A stretch of 64,000 nt of DNA from Actinophytocola oryzae. Its GTDB lineage: Bacteria > Actinomycetota > Actinomycetes > Mycobacteriales > Pseudonocardiaceae. This document shows positions 1 to 8,899 of the stretch, piece by piece. The stretch's first letter is position 1, and every line of letters begins with the position of its first letter. The DNA is taken from the NCBI RefSeq assembly GCF_004364325.1, contig NZ_SOCP01000004.1, positions 620,001 to 684,000 on the forward strand, written 5' to 3'. The notes below the pieces were generated by a model. It was not told where the DNA came from. It saw only the letters and a list, made by a program, of their open reading frames with translations, and did not search any database. The position numbers and the translations under genes are program-made.

Positions 1-122
1 GCGGCCGCGAGCAGTGCCTCCTGGGTGGCGTCCTCGGCCGCCTCGAAGTCCCGGTACCGGCGCACGACCGCGGCGAGGACCTGCGGCGCGAGGCCGCGCA
101 GCAGGTCCTCGAGCCCGGTCAC
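1..122 (-). CDS. ECF sigma factor (ECF42-like), N-terminal fragment
   Basis: Only the first 40 codons lie in the window. The peptide opens VTGLEDLLRGLAPQVLAAVV and continues into RRYRDFEAAEDATQEALLAA, which is the start of sigma region 2 of ECF sigma factors (helix with the EDATQEA core). It starts at GTG inside the stop codon of the DGPF/YCII gene (GTGA overlap), so the two are translationally coupled. Sigma factors of the ECF42 group are known to sit beside DGPF-domain proteins, which fits this context. The rest of the gene, including region 4 and any C-terminal TPR extension, is beyond the left edge, so the group assignment rests on context. Confidence 0.75.
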   Translation of the reverse strand, partial: MTGLEDLLRGLAPQVLAAVVRRYRDFEAAEDATQEALLAA

Positions 123-514
123 ATCTCCTGCCCTGCCATGTCCATGATCGGCCGCACCTCGACGGCCGCGAACCGCGCGTCGGGAAAGCGCGCCGCGAGC
201 TCCGCGGCCCGTTCGGGAGTCTCACAGTCGAGCACGAAGTACCCCGCGAGCTGCTCCTTGGCCTCGAGGTAGGGCCCGTCGGTGGTCACCGGCACGCCGT
301 CACGTCCACGCACGTGCCTGGTGAGCGCCGGATCCGCCAACGCCACCCCGGCGACGAACTCACCGGACTGTTCGATCTCGGCCCACAACTCGTCGGCCTC
401 CCGTGCGACGACGTCCCGTTCCTCCGGTGACAGTGCGAGGAACCCGGGATCCTGGCGGAACATGGGGTGCTCCCAGTTCCGTGGGTTCCCGTAGATCATG
501 ACGAGGTACTTCAC
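119..514 (-). CDS. YCII/DGPF-domain protein
   Basis: This 131-residue protein starts MKYLVMIYGN and contains the DGPYLEAKEQLAGYF segment typical of the DGPF (YCII-related) family, a small ferredoxin-like fold of unknown activity. The start is a GTG that overlaps the stop of the upstream glyoxalase-fold gene (GTGA) and is preceded by GGAGGAGG. Its own stop overlaps the start of an ECF sigma gene. DGPF proteins are the standard genomic partners of ECF42 sigma factors, so it probably belongs to that regulatory module; its biochemical role is not known. Confidence 0.85.
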   Translation of the reverse strand: MKYLVMIYGNPRNWEHPMFRQDPGFLALSPEERDVVAREADELWAEIEQSGEFVAGVALADPALTRHVRGRDGVPVTTDGPYLEAKEQLAGYFVLDCETPERAAELAARFPDARFAAVEVRPIMDMAGQEM

Positions 515-882
515 GGGGCCTCCTCCGTGCCGGCGACACCGACCAGGTTGCCCTCCGGATCGGTGAACTGCCCGACGGCGAAGCCGCCGGACCGCACCGG
601 CCCCAGCACGCGCCTGCCGCCCAGCTCCTCGGCCCTCCGAAGTGCCGCCTCGACATCCGGCACACCGACGTAGAACAGCACGCCGGGCGAGAAGCCCTCC
701 CCGCCGCCGACGCCCCCGTTCAGCCCGGCATTGGTGACGAACCCGTACTCCCCCGGCCGCGACACGGCGTCGGTGGACGCGTCCCCCACCTGGTACTCCC
801 AGCCGAACAACCCGGCGTAGTACTCGCGCAGCTCGCCGGGTTTCGCGCCGGCGATCTCGAAGTGCACCACGTGGTCACTCAT
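511..882 (-). CDS. VOC (glyoxalase/bleomycin resistance) family protein
   Basis: The 123-residue protein (MSDHVVHFEIAG...) has two beta-alpha-beta-beta-beta units of the vicinal oxygen chelate fold: an N-terminal VHFEIAGAKPGELREYYAGLFGW unit and a C-terminal unit ending FTDPEGNLVGV. I chose the ATG at 882 because GGGAGG lies six bases upstream; a GTG one codon earlier is also possible. It is the first gene of a three-gene minus-strand operon with the DGPF protein and the ECF sigma factor. The substrate cannot be told from sequence; the family includes dioxygenases, isomerases and drug-binding proteins. Confidence 0.85.
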   Translation of the reverse strand: MSDHVVHFEIAGAKPGELREYYAGLFGWEYQVGDASTDAVSRPGEYGFVTNAGLNGGVGGGEGFSPGVLFYVGVPDVEAALRRAEELGGRRVLGPVRSGGFAVGQFTDPEGNLVGVAGTEEAP

Positions 883-989
883 CACTGTCCTCCCGTTCCA
901 GCATCCACTCCGGACACCACACGACAGAGGACGGAGCGACCCACCGACTCCTCGACATCACGCCACACGAGAGGTTCCGCCGTCGGTGA

Positions 990-1448
990 CTACTTCGGCC
1001 TGCACGGCAACGCCATCGCGTCGTCGTCGAGGCGGCCGAAGTCGGCGGCGAGGCGTTTGGACAGGCGATCCGCGTCGGTCCCCGGGGTGGGGCGGATCGT
1101 GACCGAAGCGGGAAGGGCCTCGGGACGTGCCAGCTCCACCAGCTCCGGCTGGTCGGCGAAGATCTTCTTGAACCGTTCGTACGCCTCGGCCTTCGTCTCC
1201 ATGATCAGCGACTCGACCTGGGGGTGGGTCCGTAACCTCGCGGCTGCGTCCCGCATCTCGTCGTCGGTCTCGAAGTACAGGATCACCTTGTTCAGGCACA
1301 CGCTCGAGCGGGGGACCTCCGGTACCAGCGGCCGGGACGCCGTGCCTGGCCCGTCGTAGGTCACGACGGCGAGAACGGTGACGGCCGCGAACGCGGCGAC
1401 GACCACGCCGACCGCCGCCCACAGCACAAGCCCGACCCGTCTGGTCAT
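990..1448 (-). CDS. Single-pass membrane protein with an FtsX extracellular-like domain
   Basis: The 152-residue protein has one N-terminal membrane segment (GLVLWAAVGVVVAAFAAVTVLAVV, about residues 6-29) followed by an outside domain. That domain, from CLNKVILYFETDDEMRDAA to about residue 120 (EALPASVTIRP), resembles the extracellular domain that FtsX presents to peptidoglycan hydrolase partners. Full FtsX has four membrane segments and a permease core, which are absent here. It starts at ATG 1448 overlapping the TetR stop (ATGA), so it is co-transcribed with that regulator. The function is unknown; a link to cell-wall hydrolase control is only an inference from the domain. Confidence 0.7.
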   Translation of the reverse strand: MTRRVGLVLWAAVGVVVAAFAAVTVLAVVTYDGPGTASRPLVPEVPRSSVCLNKVILYFETDDEMRDAAARLRTHPQVESLIMETKAEAYERFKKIFADQPELVELARPEALPASVTIRPTPGTDADRLSKRLAADFGRLDDDAMALPCRPK

Positions 1449-2146
1449 CCGTCTCGTCTCCTCGGCTCGAAGGCACTCATCAGGCCGGCGAGGAACACGT
1501 CGAGCGCGAACTCGAACCGCTCCTCGGCCGTCGCCTCGGAGAGTAGCTGTCCGACTCCGATCAGGTTGGGGAACTGGGCGGGTCGGGCGGCCATGTAGGC
1601 GCTGATCTCCCTGCCGCGGGCCGTGATCGCGTCCGCGTCGAACTCGCCGGTCCGGATGGCGCTGATCTCGTAGGCGAACGCCGAACACCACAGGGACAGC
1701 GTGTCGAAGGCGAACACCGCGATCCGGTCGGGCAGGCCGCCCGCGCGCAGGACCGCCAGCACCGCCTCGCCGTAGGCAAGCGCGTTCGGCCCGGTGGGCA
1801 CGACGGTCTCGAGCCCTACCCGCGCGATGCCGGGATAGGACGTCAGCATCTTCAGCTGCGCCCTGGCCATGTCGAGGAGCTGCTCGGTCCACGTGTCGGG
1901 GTCCGGCTCCGGACGCGGCAGCCTGCCGAGCAGTCGGTCGAGCATCAGCTCGTGGAGGTCCTCTTTGCTGCTGACGTGCGCGTACAGCGACGCGGGTCCC
2001 GTGCCGAGCTCCTGGGCGACCCGCCGCATGCTCACGGTGTCCAGGCTTCCCCTGCCCAGCAGCTCGAGCGCCGTGTCGACGACCAGGTCCTGGCTGAGCG
2101 TCCGACGCGGCGTTGGTCGTCGCGACCTGGGCCATTCGGCCTCCAC
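1445..2146 (-). CDS. TetR-family transcriptional regulator
   Basis: The 233-residue protein begins VEAEWPRSRRPTPRRTLSQD and carries a TetR helix-turn-helix at about residues 20-65 (ALELLGRGSLDTVSMRRVAQ then ASLYAHVSSKEDLHELML), followed by a TetR_C-like ligand domain. I chose GTG 2146 because GGGGAGG lies six to seven bases before it; longer reading upstream would run through the operators. It is divergent from a flavin monooxygenase gene, and the gap holds an inverted repeat overlapping a promoter. It most likely represses both itself and the monooxygenase, with an aromatic compound as possible inducer. Confidence 0.9.
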   Translation of the reverse strand: MEAEWPRSRRPTPRRTLSQDLVVDTALELLGRGSLDTVSMRRVAQELGTGPASLYAHVSSKEDLHELMLDRLLGRLPRPEPDPDTWTEQLLDMARAQLKMLTSYPGIARVGLETVVPTGPNALAYGEAVLAVLRAGGLPDRIAVFAFDTLSLWCSAFAYEISAIRTGEFDADAITARGREISAYMAARPAQFPNLIGVGQLLSEATAEERFEFALDVFLAGLMSAFEPRRRDG

Positions 2147-2181
2147 GATGCACCTCCCCGTGAGTATGTCGAACACTGTAC

Positions 2182-2240
2182 TTGACACGAACACCGTTCG
2201 CGCGTAGAACGGTGTTCGACAACAACGAACACCGTTCGTT
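2182..2240 (+). promoter_or_regulatory. Monooxygenase promoter with overlapping TetR operators
   Basis: TTGACA at 2182-2187 and TAGAAC at 2205-2210 are 17 bases apart, a good sigma-70 type promoter for the plus-strand monooxygenase. CGAACACCGTTC (2188-2199) and GAACGGTGTTCG (2207-2218) form a perfect 12-base inverted repeat with a 7-base spacer that covers the spacer and -10 element. A second copy forms its own palindrome, AACGAAC-ACC-GTTCGTT, at 2224-2240, next to the ribosome binding site. A partial copy lies at 2169-2179. The TetR protein encoded to the left is the obvious ligand. Confidence 0.8.
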
Positions 2241-2250
2241 AGGAGTAGTG

Positions 2251-3795
2251 ATGGTTGACGAGCGAACTCCGGTGCTGGTGGTCGGCGCTGGTCTCGCGGG
2301 CCTGTCCGCCGCGATGTTCCTCGGCGTACACGGAGTGCGCTGCCTGGTCGTCGAGCGACATCCGACGACGTCGATCTACCCGAAGGCACGCGGCCAGTTC
2401 CCGCACACCATGGAGGCGCTGCGGGCGGCGGGCGTGGCCGACGTCATGATCGAGGAGAGCCCACCCGGTCCCTTCCACATAGTCGTGTGCGAGAGCGTGA
2501 CGGGGCGTGTCTTCAACGACATGCTGGTCGACGGCAACCCCGACTTCAGCGCCCTGAGTCCCGAGGGCTGGGCCAACGTCAGCCAGGAGATGGAGGAGCC
2601 GATCCTGCTGCACCGGGCTCGCGAGCTGGGCGCGGACGTCCGGTTCGGTACCGAACTGGTGTCCTTCGAGCAGGACGACTTCGAGGTCCACGCGGTGTTA
2701 CGCGATGAGACGGGTGAGTACCGCGTGCGCGCCGACTACCTGGTCGCCGCGGACGGGCACCGGAGCCCGATCCGGCACGCACTGGGGATCGGCACACACG
2801 GCCGGGGCGAGCTGGGCCGTTCGATCGGCGTGGTCTTCGACGCGGATCTCGACCGACCGGGGTTCGGGCTGTACTACCTGCAGAACCCCGAACTGCCGGG
2901 CGGTGCCGGCGTGGTCGTGAGCACTGACGAGCCCAACCGGTACGCACTGGCGGTGGGCTATCGCGAGGACGTCACGGAGACGGACTGGGAGGCACTGATC
3001 CGCACGGCGACCGGCGTACCGGACCTGGAGCCCGTGCTGGTGACGGACGGCGTGACCAACGGGCACACGGCGGTCCAGGTCGCGGACCGGTTCTCGAGTG
3101 GCCGGGTGCACCTGATCGGTGACGCGGTGCGCGTCATGCCGCCCACCGGCGGACTCGGGGGGAACACGGCAGTCCTGGACGGGTACTACCTGGCGTGGAA
3201 GTTGGCGATGGTGGTGAAGGGAGAGGCCGGACCGGAACTGCTGGACAGCCACGATCCGGAGCGGCGTCCCTACGCGGACGTCGTCGTAGAGCAGCAGTAT
3301 GCGGCGTTCGTACAGCGGATGCGGCCGGACCTCGACGACGGCTCGCTGACCGCACCGGTCGAGCCGGTGTCGACGTTGTTCTTCGGCTACCGGCACCTGT
3401 CGTCCGCGGTGGACCTGGAGCCGAACGACGACATGACCACGTTGGAGAACCCGGAAGAACCCACGGCCCGGCCCGGCTCCCGTGCGCCACACGTCCCGTT
3501 GCGGTGGGACGGACGGGACGTGTCCACCCGCGACTTGTTCGGCCGAGGGTTCGTGCTCCTGGCAGGCGCCACCGCCGACAAGTGGCTGGCGGCTGCCGCG
3601 GACGTCGAGGTTCACGTGGAGACCTACTGCGTGGGACACGACCTGGACGACCCGGAGGGCCGATTCGGCAAGGCCTACGGGATCACGGACGACGGCGCGG
3701 TGCTGGTGCGACCGGACGGGTTCGTGGCCTGGCGAGCCGAAGCCGGCGAAGGAGACTTGGGAGAGGCAGTGAATCGAATTCTGTTCCGTGGCTAG
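2251..3795 (+). CDS. FAD-dependent aromatic monooxygenase
   Basis: The 514-residue enzyme starts MVDERTPVLVVGAGLAGLSA, giving the GxGxxG Rossmann motif for FAD. The second FAD motif is near residue 290 (GDAVRVMPPTGGLGGNTAV), typical of class A flavoprotein hydroxylases of the PheA/TfdB and polyketide hydroxylase type. The C-terminal quarter (from about residue 405) matches the thioredoxin-like extension of this group (FGRGFVLLAG). ATG 2251 follows AGGAG by five bases and excludes the operator region. Divergent TetR control suggests an inducible detoxification or catabolic enzyme. The aromatic substrate cannot be named. Confidence 0.88.
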   Translation: MVDERTPVLVVGAGLAGLSAAMFLGVHGVRCLVVERHPTTSIYPKARGQFPHTMEALRAAGVADVMIEESPPGPFHIVVCESVTGRVFNDMLVDGNPDFSALSPEGWANVSQEMEEPILLHRARELGADVRFGTELVSFEQDDFEVHAVLRDETGEYRVRADYLVAADGHRSPIRHALGIGTHGRGELGRSIGVVFDADLDRPGFGLYYLQNPELPGGAGVVVSTDEPNRYALAVGYREDVTETDWEALIRTATGVPDLEPVLVTDGVTNGHTAVQVADRFSSGRVHLIGDAVRVMPPTGGLGGNTAVLDGYYLAWKLAMVVKGEAGPELLDSHDPERRPYADVVVEQQYAAFVQRMRPDLDDGSLTAPVEPVSTLFFGYRHLSSAVDLEPNDDMTTLENPEEPTARPGSRAPHVPLRWDGRDVSTRDLFGRGFVLLAGATADKWLAAAADVEVHVETYCVGHDLDDPEGRFGKAYGITDDGAVLVRPDGFVAWRAEAGEGDLGEAVNRILFRG

Positions 3796-4310
3796 GAGCC
3801 GGCCCGGAGGGGGAGCCAGGGACGTGGGCGGGAGCGGGTGGGGCGGGAGCGGCATACGACGCAAGCTCGTCAGGGTCAGCTCCCGATGCCGGACGCCCTT
3901 CGCGACCACCTCTCGGACCCCTCCTGACTGGCCCCTCAAGGGGCCGAGCGGGAGCGGGTTGGGGGCGGCTGCACAGGGTTGAGCGGGAGCAGGTTGGGCG
4001 GGCGGCATTGAGGGGTTGGGCGGGAGCGGGGGTTTCGGGGGCGGCAGCAAGGGATTGGGCGAGAACGGGTCGACACCGCGGGGGTGACGGAGGTCGTTGG
4101 GCGGGAGGCGGTATTGAGGGGGTTGGGCGGGAGCGGGTTTGGGGAGCGGCAGCAAGAGGTCGGGCAGGAGCGGGTTGGCGCGGCAGCGGGTTGGGCGGGA
4201 GCGGAAGTGGGTTGGCGGGGCGGAAGTGGGTTAGGTGGAAGCGCAAGTAAGGAGTCGGGCGGGAACGGGCTTGTCAGGGCTGGCGGAGTGGCCTGGTCTT
4301 CGGAACGGTG
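3796..4310 (+). repeat. G-rich degenerate repeat tract, no gene seen
   Basis: The plus strand repeats variants of GGGCGGGAGCGGGTT at least eight times (for example near 3830, 3950, 4019, 4126, 4193 and 4257), interspersed with GGCGGCATTGAGGGG- and GGCAGCAAG-like pieces. Runs of three to five G are closely spaced, so G-quadruplexes could form on this strand. Long open frames here are by-products of the base composition. From 4311 to 4527 I see no gene or repeat, only the leader of the next gene. Confidence 0.7.
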
Positions 4311-4527
4311 AGCGGTTGGGAGTCGTCGCCGCTGCTGGTCCGGAACCGCGCCCACACTGCCGACCACTCTGGCTTTACCTGGGCGAGTTCTGACTTCCGT
4401 TCTTGTGGATCTCCACTTGTGGCAAGGAATCCCGGCTCGGTGGCGTGCCTGTGGGCGTGATACGCGCTGTGGGTTCTTGTTCGATGGTCTTCCGGGAATT
4501 CGAGTTCATTGATGGGAGGTTGTGGCC

Positions 4528-4998
4528 GTGGGGCAACAGGGTTGGGTTGGTACGGGGGTGATCGAGGCGACGCCGGAGAGGGTGGCCGAAGTGCTGCTGG
4601 TCGCCTCGGAAGGACCTGTCGGAGCGCGCAACGCTCCGCTCTTACAGGTACTCCCCGGAGCCGGACGGCTGATGGGAAAGGCGTCCCTTCGGGGTGGACC
4701 AGAAGAGTTCGCGCTCTTCTACGGCTCGCACCGGGGCGGAACGGTGTGCGTCGATGCCGCGCGGGGGTACTTCTCGTTCCAGGGCGGGTTCAAGTTTCGA
4801 GCGGTTTATCGGTTTGGCCCGCATCCTCGGGGGACGCTCCTCACCTACGAGGCCATGAACGTCGCCCCGGCCTCGCATCGGGATCGAGTGGCGGTTCGAC
4901 TGCAGTTCTGGCTCGGCGGGAAGTTGAAGATCGGCTTACGTAGCGGCCTTCGGCGGATGGGAAGGGCTTTGGGATGTCGCGCCTATCCGGGGCGTTAG
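4528..4998 (+). CDS. Hypothetical protein, SRPBCC/START-like
   Basis: The 156-residue protein runs from VGQQGWVGTGVIEATPERVA to the C-terminal LGCRAYPGR. An opening strand followed by a helix (VIEATPERVAEVLLVA), a run of beta strands (FKFRAVYRFGPHPRGTLLTYEA) and a long final helix resemble the SRPBCC ligand-binding fold; the assignment is tentative. GTG 4528 is eight bases after GGGAGG; a GTG at 4522 would leave too little spacing. The gene stands alone between two repeat tracts, so context says nothing about its job. Confidence 0.65.
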   Translation: MGQQGWVGTGVIEATPERVAEVLLVASEGPVGARNAPLLQVLPGAGRLMGKASLRGGPEEFALFYGSHRGGTVCVDAARGYFSFQGGFKFRAVYRFGPHPRGTLLTYEAMNVAPASHRDRVAVRLQFWLGGKLKIGLRSGLRRMGRALGCRAYPGR

Positions 4999-5480
4999 GC
5001 CCTTGATCAGGCAACAGGCCCTCGGCTCGGCGGCCCTCGGCTCGGCGCCCGGCTAAGCGGGGGTTGGCCAAGCGGTCTTCGGCTCAGTGGACTTCGGCTC
5101 TGCGGGGTTGGTCCAGCGGACCTCGGCTCAGCGGTCTTCGGCTCCGAGTACTCGGCTCTGCGTGCATCGGCTTGGCGGGGTTGGTTCGGCGGGGTTGGTT
5201 CGGTGTGAGTGGCTCTGCGTGCATCGGCTTGGCGGGGTTGGTTCGGCGGCCTTGGCTCTGCGTGCCTCGGCTCTTTGTGCCATAACTCAGCGGAGTTGGC
5301 TCAGCGGGTCGGCTTGGTGGATTTGGCTCGGTTGGCACGGTGGGTTGTCAGTTGGTTGGCTGGGGTGGCACGAAGGGCTGAGTCAGTCGGTTGGCTGGGT
5401 TGGCAGGGGTGGGTTGGCTCGGTCGGCTGGTGGTGGGCTTCGCCGGGCCGGCTGGTCTGGTGGGCTCGTTGGCCCTTGGA
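4999..5480 (+). repeat. GCTCGGCGG-type degenerate repeats with an exact 39-base direct repeat
   Basis: This stretch is built of short variants such as TTCGGCTCAGCGG and CTTGGCGGGGTTGG. One 39-base block is present twice without mismatch, at 5154-5192 and 5211-5249, a period of 57 bases. No gene is supported. Bases 5481-5727 upstream of hrcA hold no CIRCE element that I can recognise and no open frame worth reporting. Confidence 0.7.
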
Positions 5481-5727
5481 GCTGTCCGGTGCTGCCGGTG
5501 CCGGTCGGCAGCACATCACTGTGGATGGGAGGGATGACCTGGTGATCTTGTGCATCGGCCGGGGTGTCTCCCCGCCAGGTTCGGGGCTGGTGTTGCGTCG
5601 GTCACGGTGAGCTTTCGTGAGCCCGTTGGGGGTGGTCACGCGCCTGTAAACCGTCACATTCGGTACCGGAACGATCGGTACTCGGCCGCACCTCCGTAAA
5701 CTTGTGGTGAAGACGGGAGGTGACCTG

Positions 5728-6753
5728 ATGGCGAGTAGTGACGAGCGGCGGTTCGCCGTGCTTCGGGCGATCGTGGCCGACTACGTCTCCAGCCAGGAGC
5801 CGGTTGCCTCCAAGGCGATCGTCGAGCGGCACAATCTCGGGGTCTCTAGCGCCACCGTGCGCAACGACATGGCCTCGCTCGAGGAGGAGGGGTACATCGC
5901 CCAACCGCACACCAGTGCCGGGCGGGTACCCACCGACAAGGGCTACCGGTTGTTCGTCGACCGGTTGACCGAGGTCAAGCCGCTGTCGGGGGCCGAGCGG
6001 CGGGCCATCCAGCTGTTCCTCGAAGGCGCCATCGACCTCGATGACGTCATGCGGCGCAGCGTCCGCCTGTTGGCCCAGCTCACGCGGCAGGTCGCGGTGA
6101 TCCAGTACCCGACGCTGAGCCACTCGACAGTCCGGCACATCGAACTGGTGCAGCTCACGCCTGCTCGGGTGATGCTCGTGCTGATCACCGACGCCGGACG
6201 GGTCGAGCAGCGGACCGTCGACCTCGGGGACGTCATCACCGCGGACAATGTCTCGCGAATGCGGAACATGCTGAACGCCACACTCGTTGACAACCCGTTG
6301 ACGGAGGCGGCTGCCAAGGCCAGCGAGCTGATCGAGGACGCTCCATCCGACCTGCGGGACGCCATGACACGTCTGGCCACCGTGCTGGTCGAGTCGTTGG
6401 TGGAGCACCCCGAGGAGCGGCTGGTCCTCGGCGGCACCGCCAACCTCACCCGCAACGCGGCCGACTTCCCCGGGTCGCTGCGCCAGGTCCTCGAGGCCCT
6501 CGAGGAGCAGGTGGTGGTGCTCAAGCTGTTCGCCGCCGCCCGCGCGCCTGGCACCATTACGGTGCGGATCGGGGAGGAGAACGAGGCAGCCGAGATGCGC
6601 AGCACCTCAGTCGTCTCGATCGGCTACGGCGCCCACCAGACGCTGCTCGGCGGCATGGGCGTGGTCGGGCCGACCAGGATGGACTACCCGGGCACGATCG
6701 CGGCGGTACGGGCGGTCGCCAACTACGTCGGAGACATCCTGTCCGGGCGATAG
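5728..6753 (+). CDS. hrcA: Heat-inducible transcription repressor HrcA
   Basis: The 341-residue protein has the N-terminal winged helix ([20 protein letters not shown], then [18 protein letters not shown]) and the HrcA-specific [18 protein letters not shown] segment, followed by the GAF-like dimerisation domain. Length matches the family (about 340). ATG 5728 sits four bases after GGGAGGTGA and is preferred over an upstream GTG. HrcA represses chaperone genes by binding CIRCE elements and depends on GroEL for folding. It is followed by dnaJ with a short gap, the usual actinobacterial hrcA-dnaJ2 pair. I see no CIRCE sequence upstream. Confidence 0.97.
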   Translation: MASSDERRFAVLRAIVADYVSSQEPVASKAIVERHNLGVSSATVRNDMASLEEEGYIAQPHTSAGRVPTDKGYRLFVDRLTEVKPLSGAERRAIQLFLEGAIDLDDVMRRSVRLLAQLTRQVAVIQYPTLSHSTVRHIELVQLTPARVMLVLITDAGRVEQRTVDLGDVITADNVSRMRNMLNATLVDNPLTEAAAKASELIEDAPSDLRDAMTRLATVLVESLVEHPEERLVLGGTANLTRNAADFPGSLRQVLEALEEQVVVLKLFAAARAPGTITVRIGEENEAAEMRSTSVVSIGYGAHQTLLGGMGVVGPTRMDYPGTIAAVRAVANYVGDILSGR

Positions 6754-6821
6754 CAGATCCGGACAGCAAGCAGCACATGGGAGAGCCGGGCGGGGCGCCG
6801 GGCCAGGAGGACGGGAACACG

Positions 6822-7967
6822 GTGGCGAGGGACTACTACGGCACTCTCGGGGTGCGCCAGGACGCGACGTCCGAGGAGATCAAGCGCGCCTACCGCAAGC
6901 TCGCGCGCGAGCTCCACCCTGACGTCAACCCCGACGAAGGGGCCCAGGAACGCTTCCGTGAGGTCACCGTGGCCTACGAGGTCCTCTCCGACCCGCAGAA
7001 GCGCAAGATCGTCGACATGGGCGGCGACCCCCTCGGCAACGGCGGTGGCGGTGGTGGCCGCGACCCGTTCGCCGGGTTCGGGCTCGGCGACATCATGGAC
7101 GCCTTCTTCGGGGGTGGCATGGGTGGCGGGCGCGGCCCGCGCAGCCGCGTGCAGCCCGGGTCCGACGCCCTCATCCGCATCGAGCTCAGCCTCGAGGAGT
7201 GCAACACCGGGGTCACGCGTGAGCTGACCGTCGACACGGCCGTCCTCTGCGACGTCTGCCGTGGCGCGGGTGCCGCCGACGGCTCCGGCGCGCAGGTCTG
7301 TGACACCTGCGCCGGGCGTGGCGAGATCCAGTCCGTGCAGCGGTCGTTCCTCGGTCAGGTCGTCACCGCGCGGCCGTGCCCCGTCTGCCGGGGCGTCGGC
7401 GAGGTCATCCCCGACCCGTGCCGCCAGTGCGGTGGCGACGGCCGGGTCCGCGCTCGGCGCACCATCACGGCCAAGGTGCCGCCGGGGGTCGCGGACGGCA
7501 TGCGTGTCCGGCTCTCCGGGCAGGGTGAGGTCGGTCCAGGAGGCGGGCCCGCCGGTGACCTGTACGTCGAGGTCGTCGAGCAGCCGCACCCGACCTTCGA
7601 ACGCAACGGGGCGGACCTGCACTGCACCGTCCGCATCCCGATGACCACCGCGGCTCTCGGCGCCGTCCTGCCGCTCGAGACCCTCGACGACACGGTCGAG
7701 CTGGAACTCGACGCCGGGATCCAGCCGAACACCGAGCTGCTGCTCACCGGGCACGGGCTGCCACGGCTGCGCTCGTCCGGTCGGGTCGACGGTCGCGGCG
7801 ATCTGCACGTGCACGTCGAGGTCGAGGTTCCCGGCAAGCTTGACGCGCGGCAGACCGAGCTTCTCCGTGAGCTCGCGAGCATTCGCGGCGAGGAGGACCA
7901 GATCGTCTCGGCGACCAACGGCCGCGGCGGCGGGCTGTTCTCCCGGCTCCGCGCCCGTCACCGTTGA
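6822..7967 (+). CDS. dnaJ: Chaperone DnaJ (DnaJ2 type)
   Basis: The 381-residue co-chaperone starts [11 protein letters not shown] and has the J-domain with HPD ([10 protein letters not shown]), a Gly/Phe-rich linker (about residues 75-110), and a zinc-binding region with four repeats: [24 protein letters not shown] and CRQCGGDG. The C-terminal substrate domain follows. GTG 6822 is chosen because family members begin M-ARDYYG; AGGAGG lies 11 bases upstream. It stimulates DnaK ATPase and delivers unfolded clients. It overlaps the start of rsmE by four bases, a conserved arrangement in actinobacteria. Confidence 0.97.
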   Translation: MARDYYGTLGVRQDATSEEIKRAYRKLARELHPDVNPDEGAQERFREVTVAYEVLSDPQKRKIVDMGGDPLGNGGGGGGRDPFAGFGLGDIMDAFFGGGMGGGRGPRSRVQPGSDALIRIELSLEECNTGVTRELTVDTAVLCDVCRGAGAADGSGAQVCDTCAGRGEIQSVQRSFLGQVVTARPCPVCRGVGEVIPDPCRQCGGDGRVRARRTITAKVPPGVADGMRVRLSGQGEVGPGGGPAGDLYVEVVEQPHPTFERNGADLHCTVRIPMTTAALGAVLPLETLDDTVELELDAGIQPNTELLLTGHGLPRLRSSGRVDGRGDLHVHVEVEVPGKLDARQTELLRELASIRGEEDQIVSATNGRGGGLFSRLRARHR

Positions 7968-8707
7968 GCGACACCGCACCCGTCTTCCTCGTCGACGCCG
8001 TCCCGTCGAGCGGCCACACCGTGCTCGACGGACCGGAGGGGCGGCACGCCGCCGCCGTGCGCAGACTCCAGCCCGGCGAGGAGCTCGTCATCGCCGACGG
8101 CAGGGGAGCCGCGGCCGCCTGCGTCGTTGAAACGGTTCAAGGCAAGGAGTCCCTTGGGCTGCACGTGCAACGCAGTTGGACAGAACCCCAACCGCAGCCC
8201 CGAATCGTTCTCGCACAGGCACTGATCAAAGGCGACAGAGGCGAGCTGGCCGTCGAGCTGGCCACCGAAACCGGCGTCGACGTGATCGTGCCGTGGCGGT
8301 CCGGGCGCAGCATCGTCAAGTGGGAGGACGGACCACGCGGAGCCAAAGCGCTCGCGCGGTGGCGAAGCACCGCCCGCGAGGCCGCGAAACAGTCGCGCCG
8401 CGCATGGATCCCCGAGGTCACCGAGGCTGTGACAACCCGCCAACTAGTTGATTTGATAAGGAAAAGCGCCGTTACCGTACTGCTTGACGCGGCCGCGGAA
8501 GCCGGTATACGCGACATCACGATGCCGACCGAAGGCGACCTCGTCCTCGTCGTGGGGCCCGAAGGGGGAATTTCCGAGAGCGAGAGCGAGACCCTCCGTA
8601 CGGCAGGAGCGCAGGTAGCGCGGCTCGGTCCCACTGTTCTACGGGCATCCACCGCCGCCGCGGTAGCGATCGCCGCACTCGGAGTCCTGACGCCACGCTG
8701 GCGCTGA
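7964..8707 (+). CDS. rsmE: 16S rRNA m3U1498 methyltransferase RsmE
   Basis: The 247-residue protein has an N-terminal PUA-like part ([20 protein letters not shown]) and a C-terminal SPOUT/trefoil-knot methyltransferase domain with [12 protein letters not shown] and [16 protein letters not shown], which are the SAM-binding knot motifs of RsmE. It methylates N3 of U1498 in helix 44 of 16S rRNA using SAM. The TTG start at 7964 overlaps the dnaJ stop (TTGA) and gives the length expected for the family; there is no better downstream start. Strong hairpins follow the stop. Confidence 0.93.
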   Translation: MSDTAPVFLVDAVPSSGHTVLDGPEGRHAAAVRRLQPGEELVIADGRGAAAACVVETVQGKESLGLHVQRSWTEPQPQPRIVLAQALIKGDRGELAVELATETGVDVIVPWRSGRSIVKWEDGPRGAKALARWRSTAREAAKQSRRAWIPEVTEAVTTRQLVDLIRKSAVTVLLDAAAEAGIRDITMPTEGDLVLVVGPEGGISESESETLRTAGAQVARLGPTVLRASTAAAVAIAALGVLTPRWR

Positions 8708-8770
8708 GAGTGCACAACGGTCTACTCTTTGCACAGCAACGCTGTTCAACAGCGCGACGCCAGAGATCTA

Positions 8771-8847
8771 CCGCCGGACACCTCCCCCCTCGGTCCGGCG
8801 GCGTCGCGTCGCGGTGGAGCGACCCCCAGGCTTCACCGCGACGCGAC
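8771..8847 (+). terminator. Tandem hairpins after rsmE
   Basis: CCGCCGGAC/GTCCGGCGG (8771-8779 with 8793-8801) is followed at once by a perfect 14-base stem, GTCGCGTCGCGGTG with CACCGCGACGCGAC (8803-8816 with 8834-8847). A smaller palindrome, CGCTGTT-C-AACAGCG, lies just before at 8740-8754. No U-run follows, which is common for actinobacterial terminators. Confidence 0.65.
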
Positions 8848-8899
8848 ATCCTCATCCCTGTTCGGTGCTGGCGCACCTTCCCGGCGTCCTTGTGTCTGC

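Noticed and set aside
3195..4250. Long Gly/Arg-rich open frame across the end of the monooxygenase and the G-rich tract
   Set aside because: It is another-frame shadow of the monooxygenase plus repeat DNA, with no ribosome binding site and a low-complexity translation.
5154..5249. Possible CRISPR array (two 39-base repeats)
   Set aside because: Only two copies, an 18-base spacer that is itself repeat-like, and no cas genes nearby.
5481..5727. CIRCE element upstream of hrcA
   Set aside because: No TTAGCACTC-N9-GAGTGCTAA or close variant was found.
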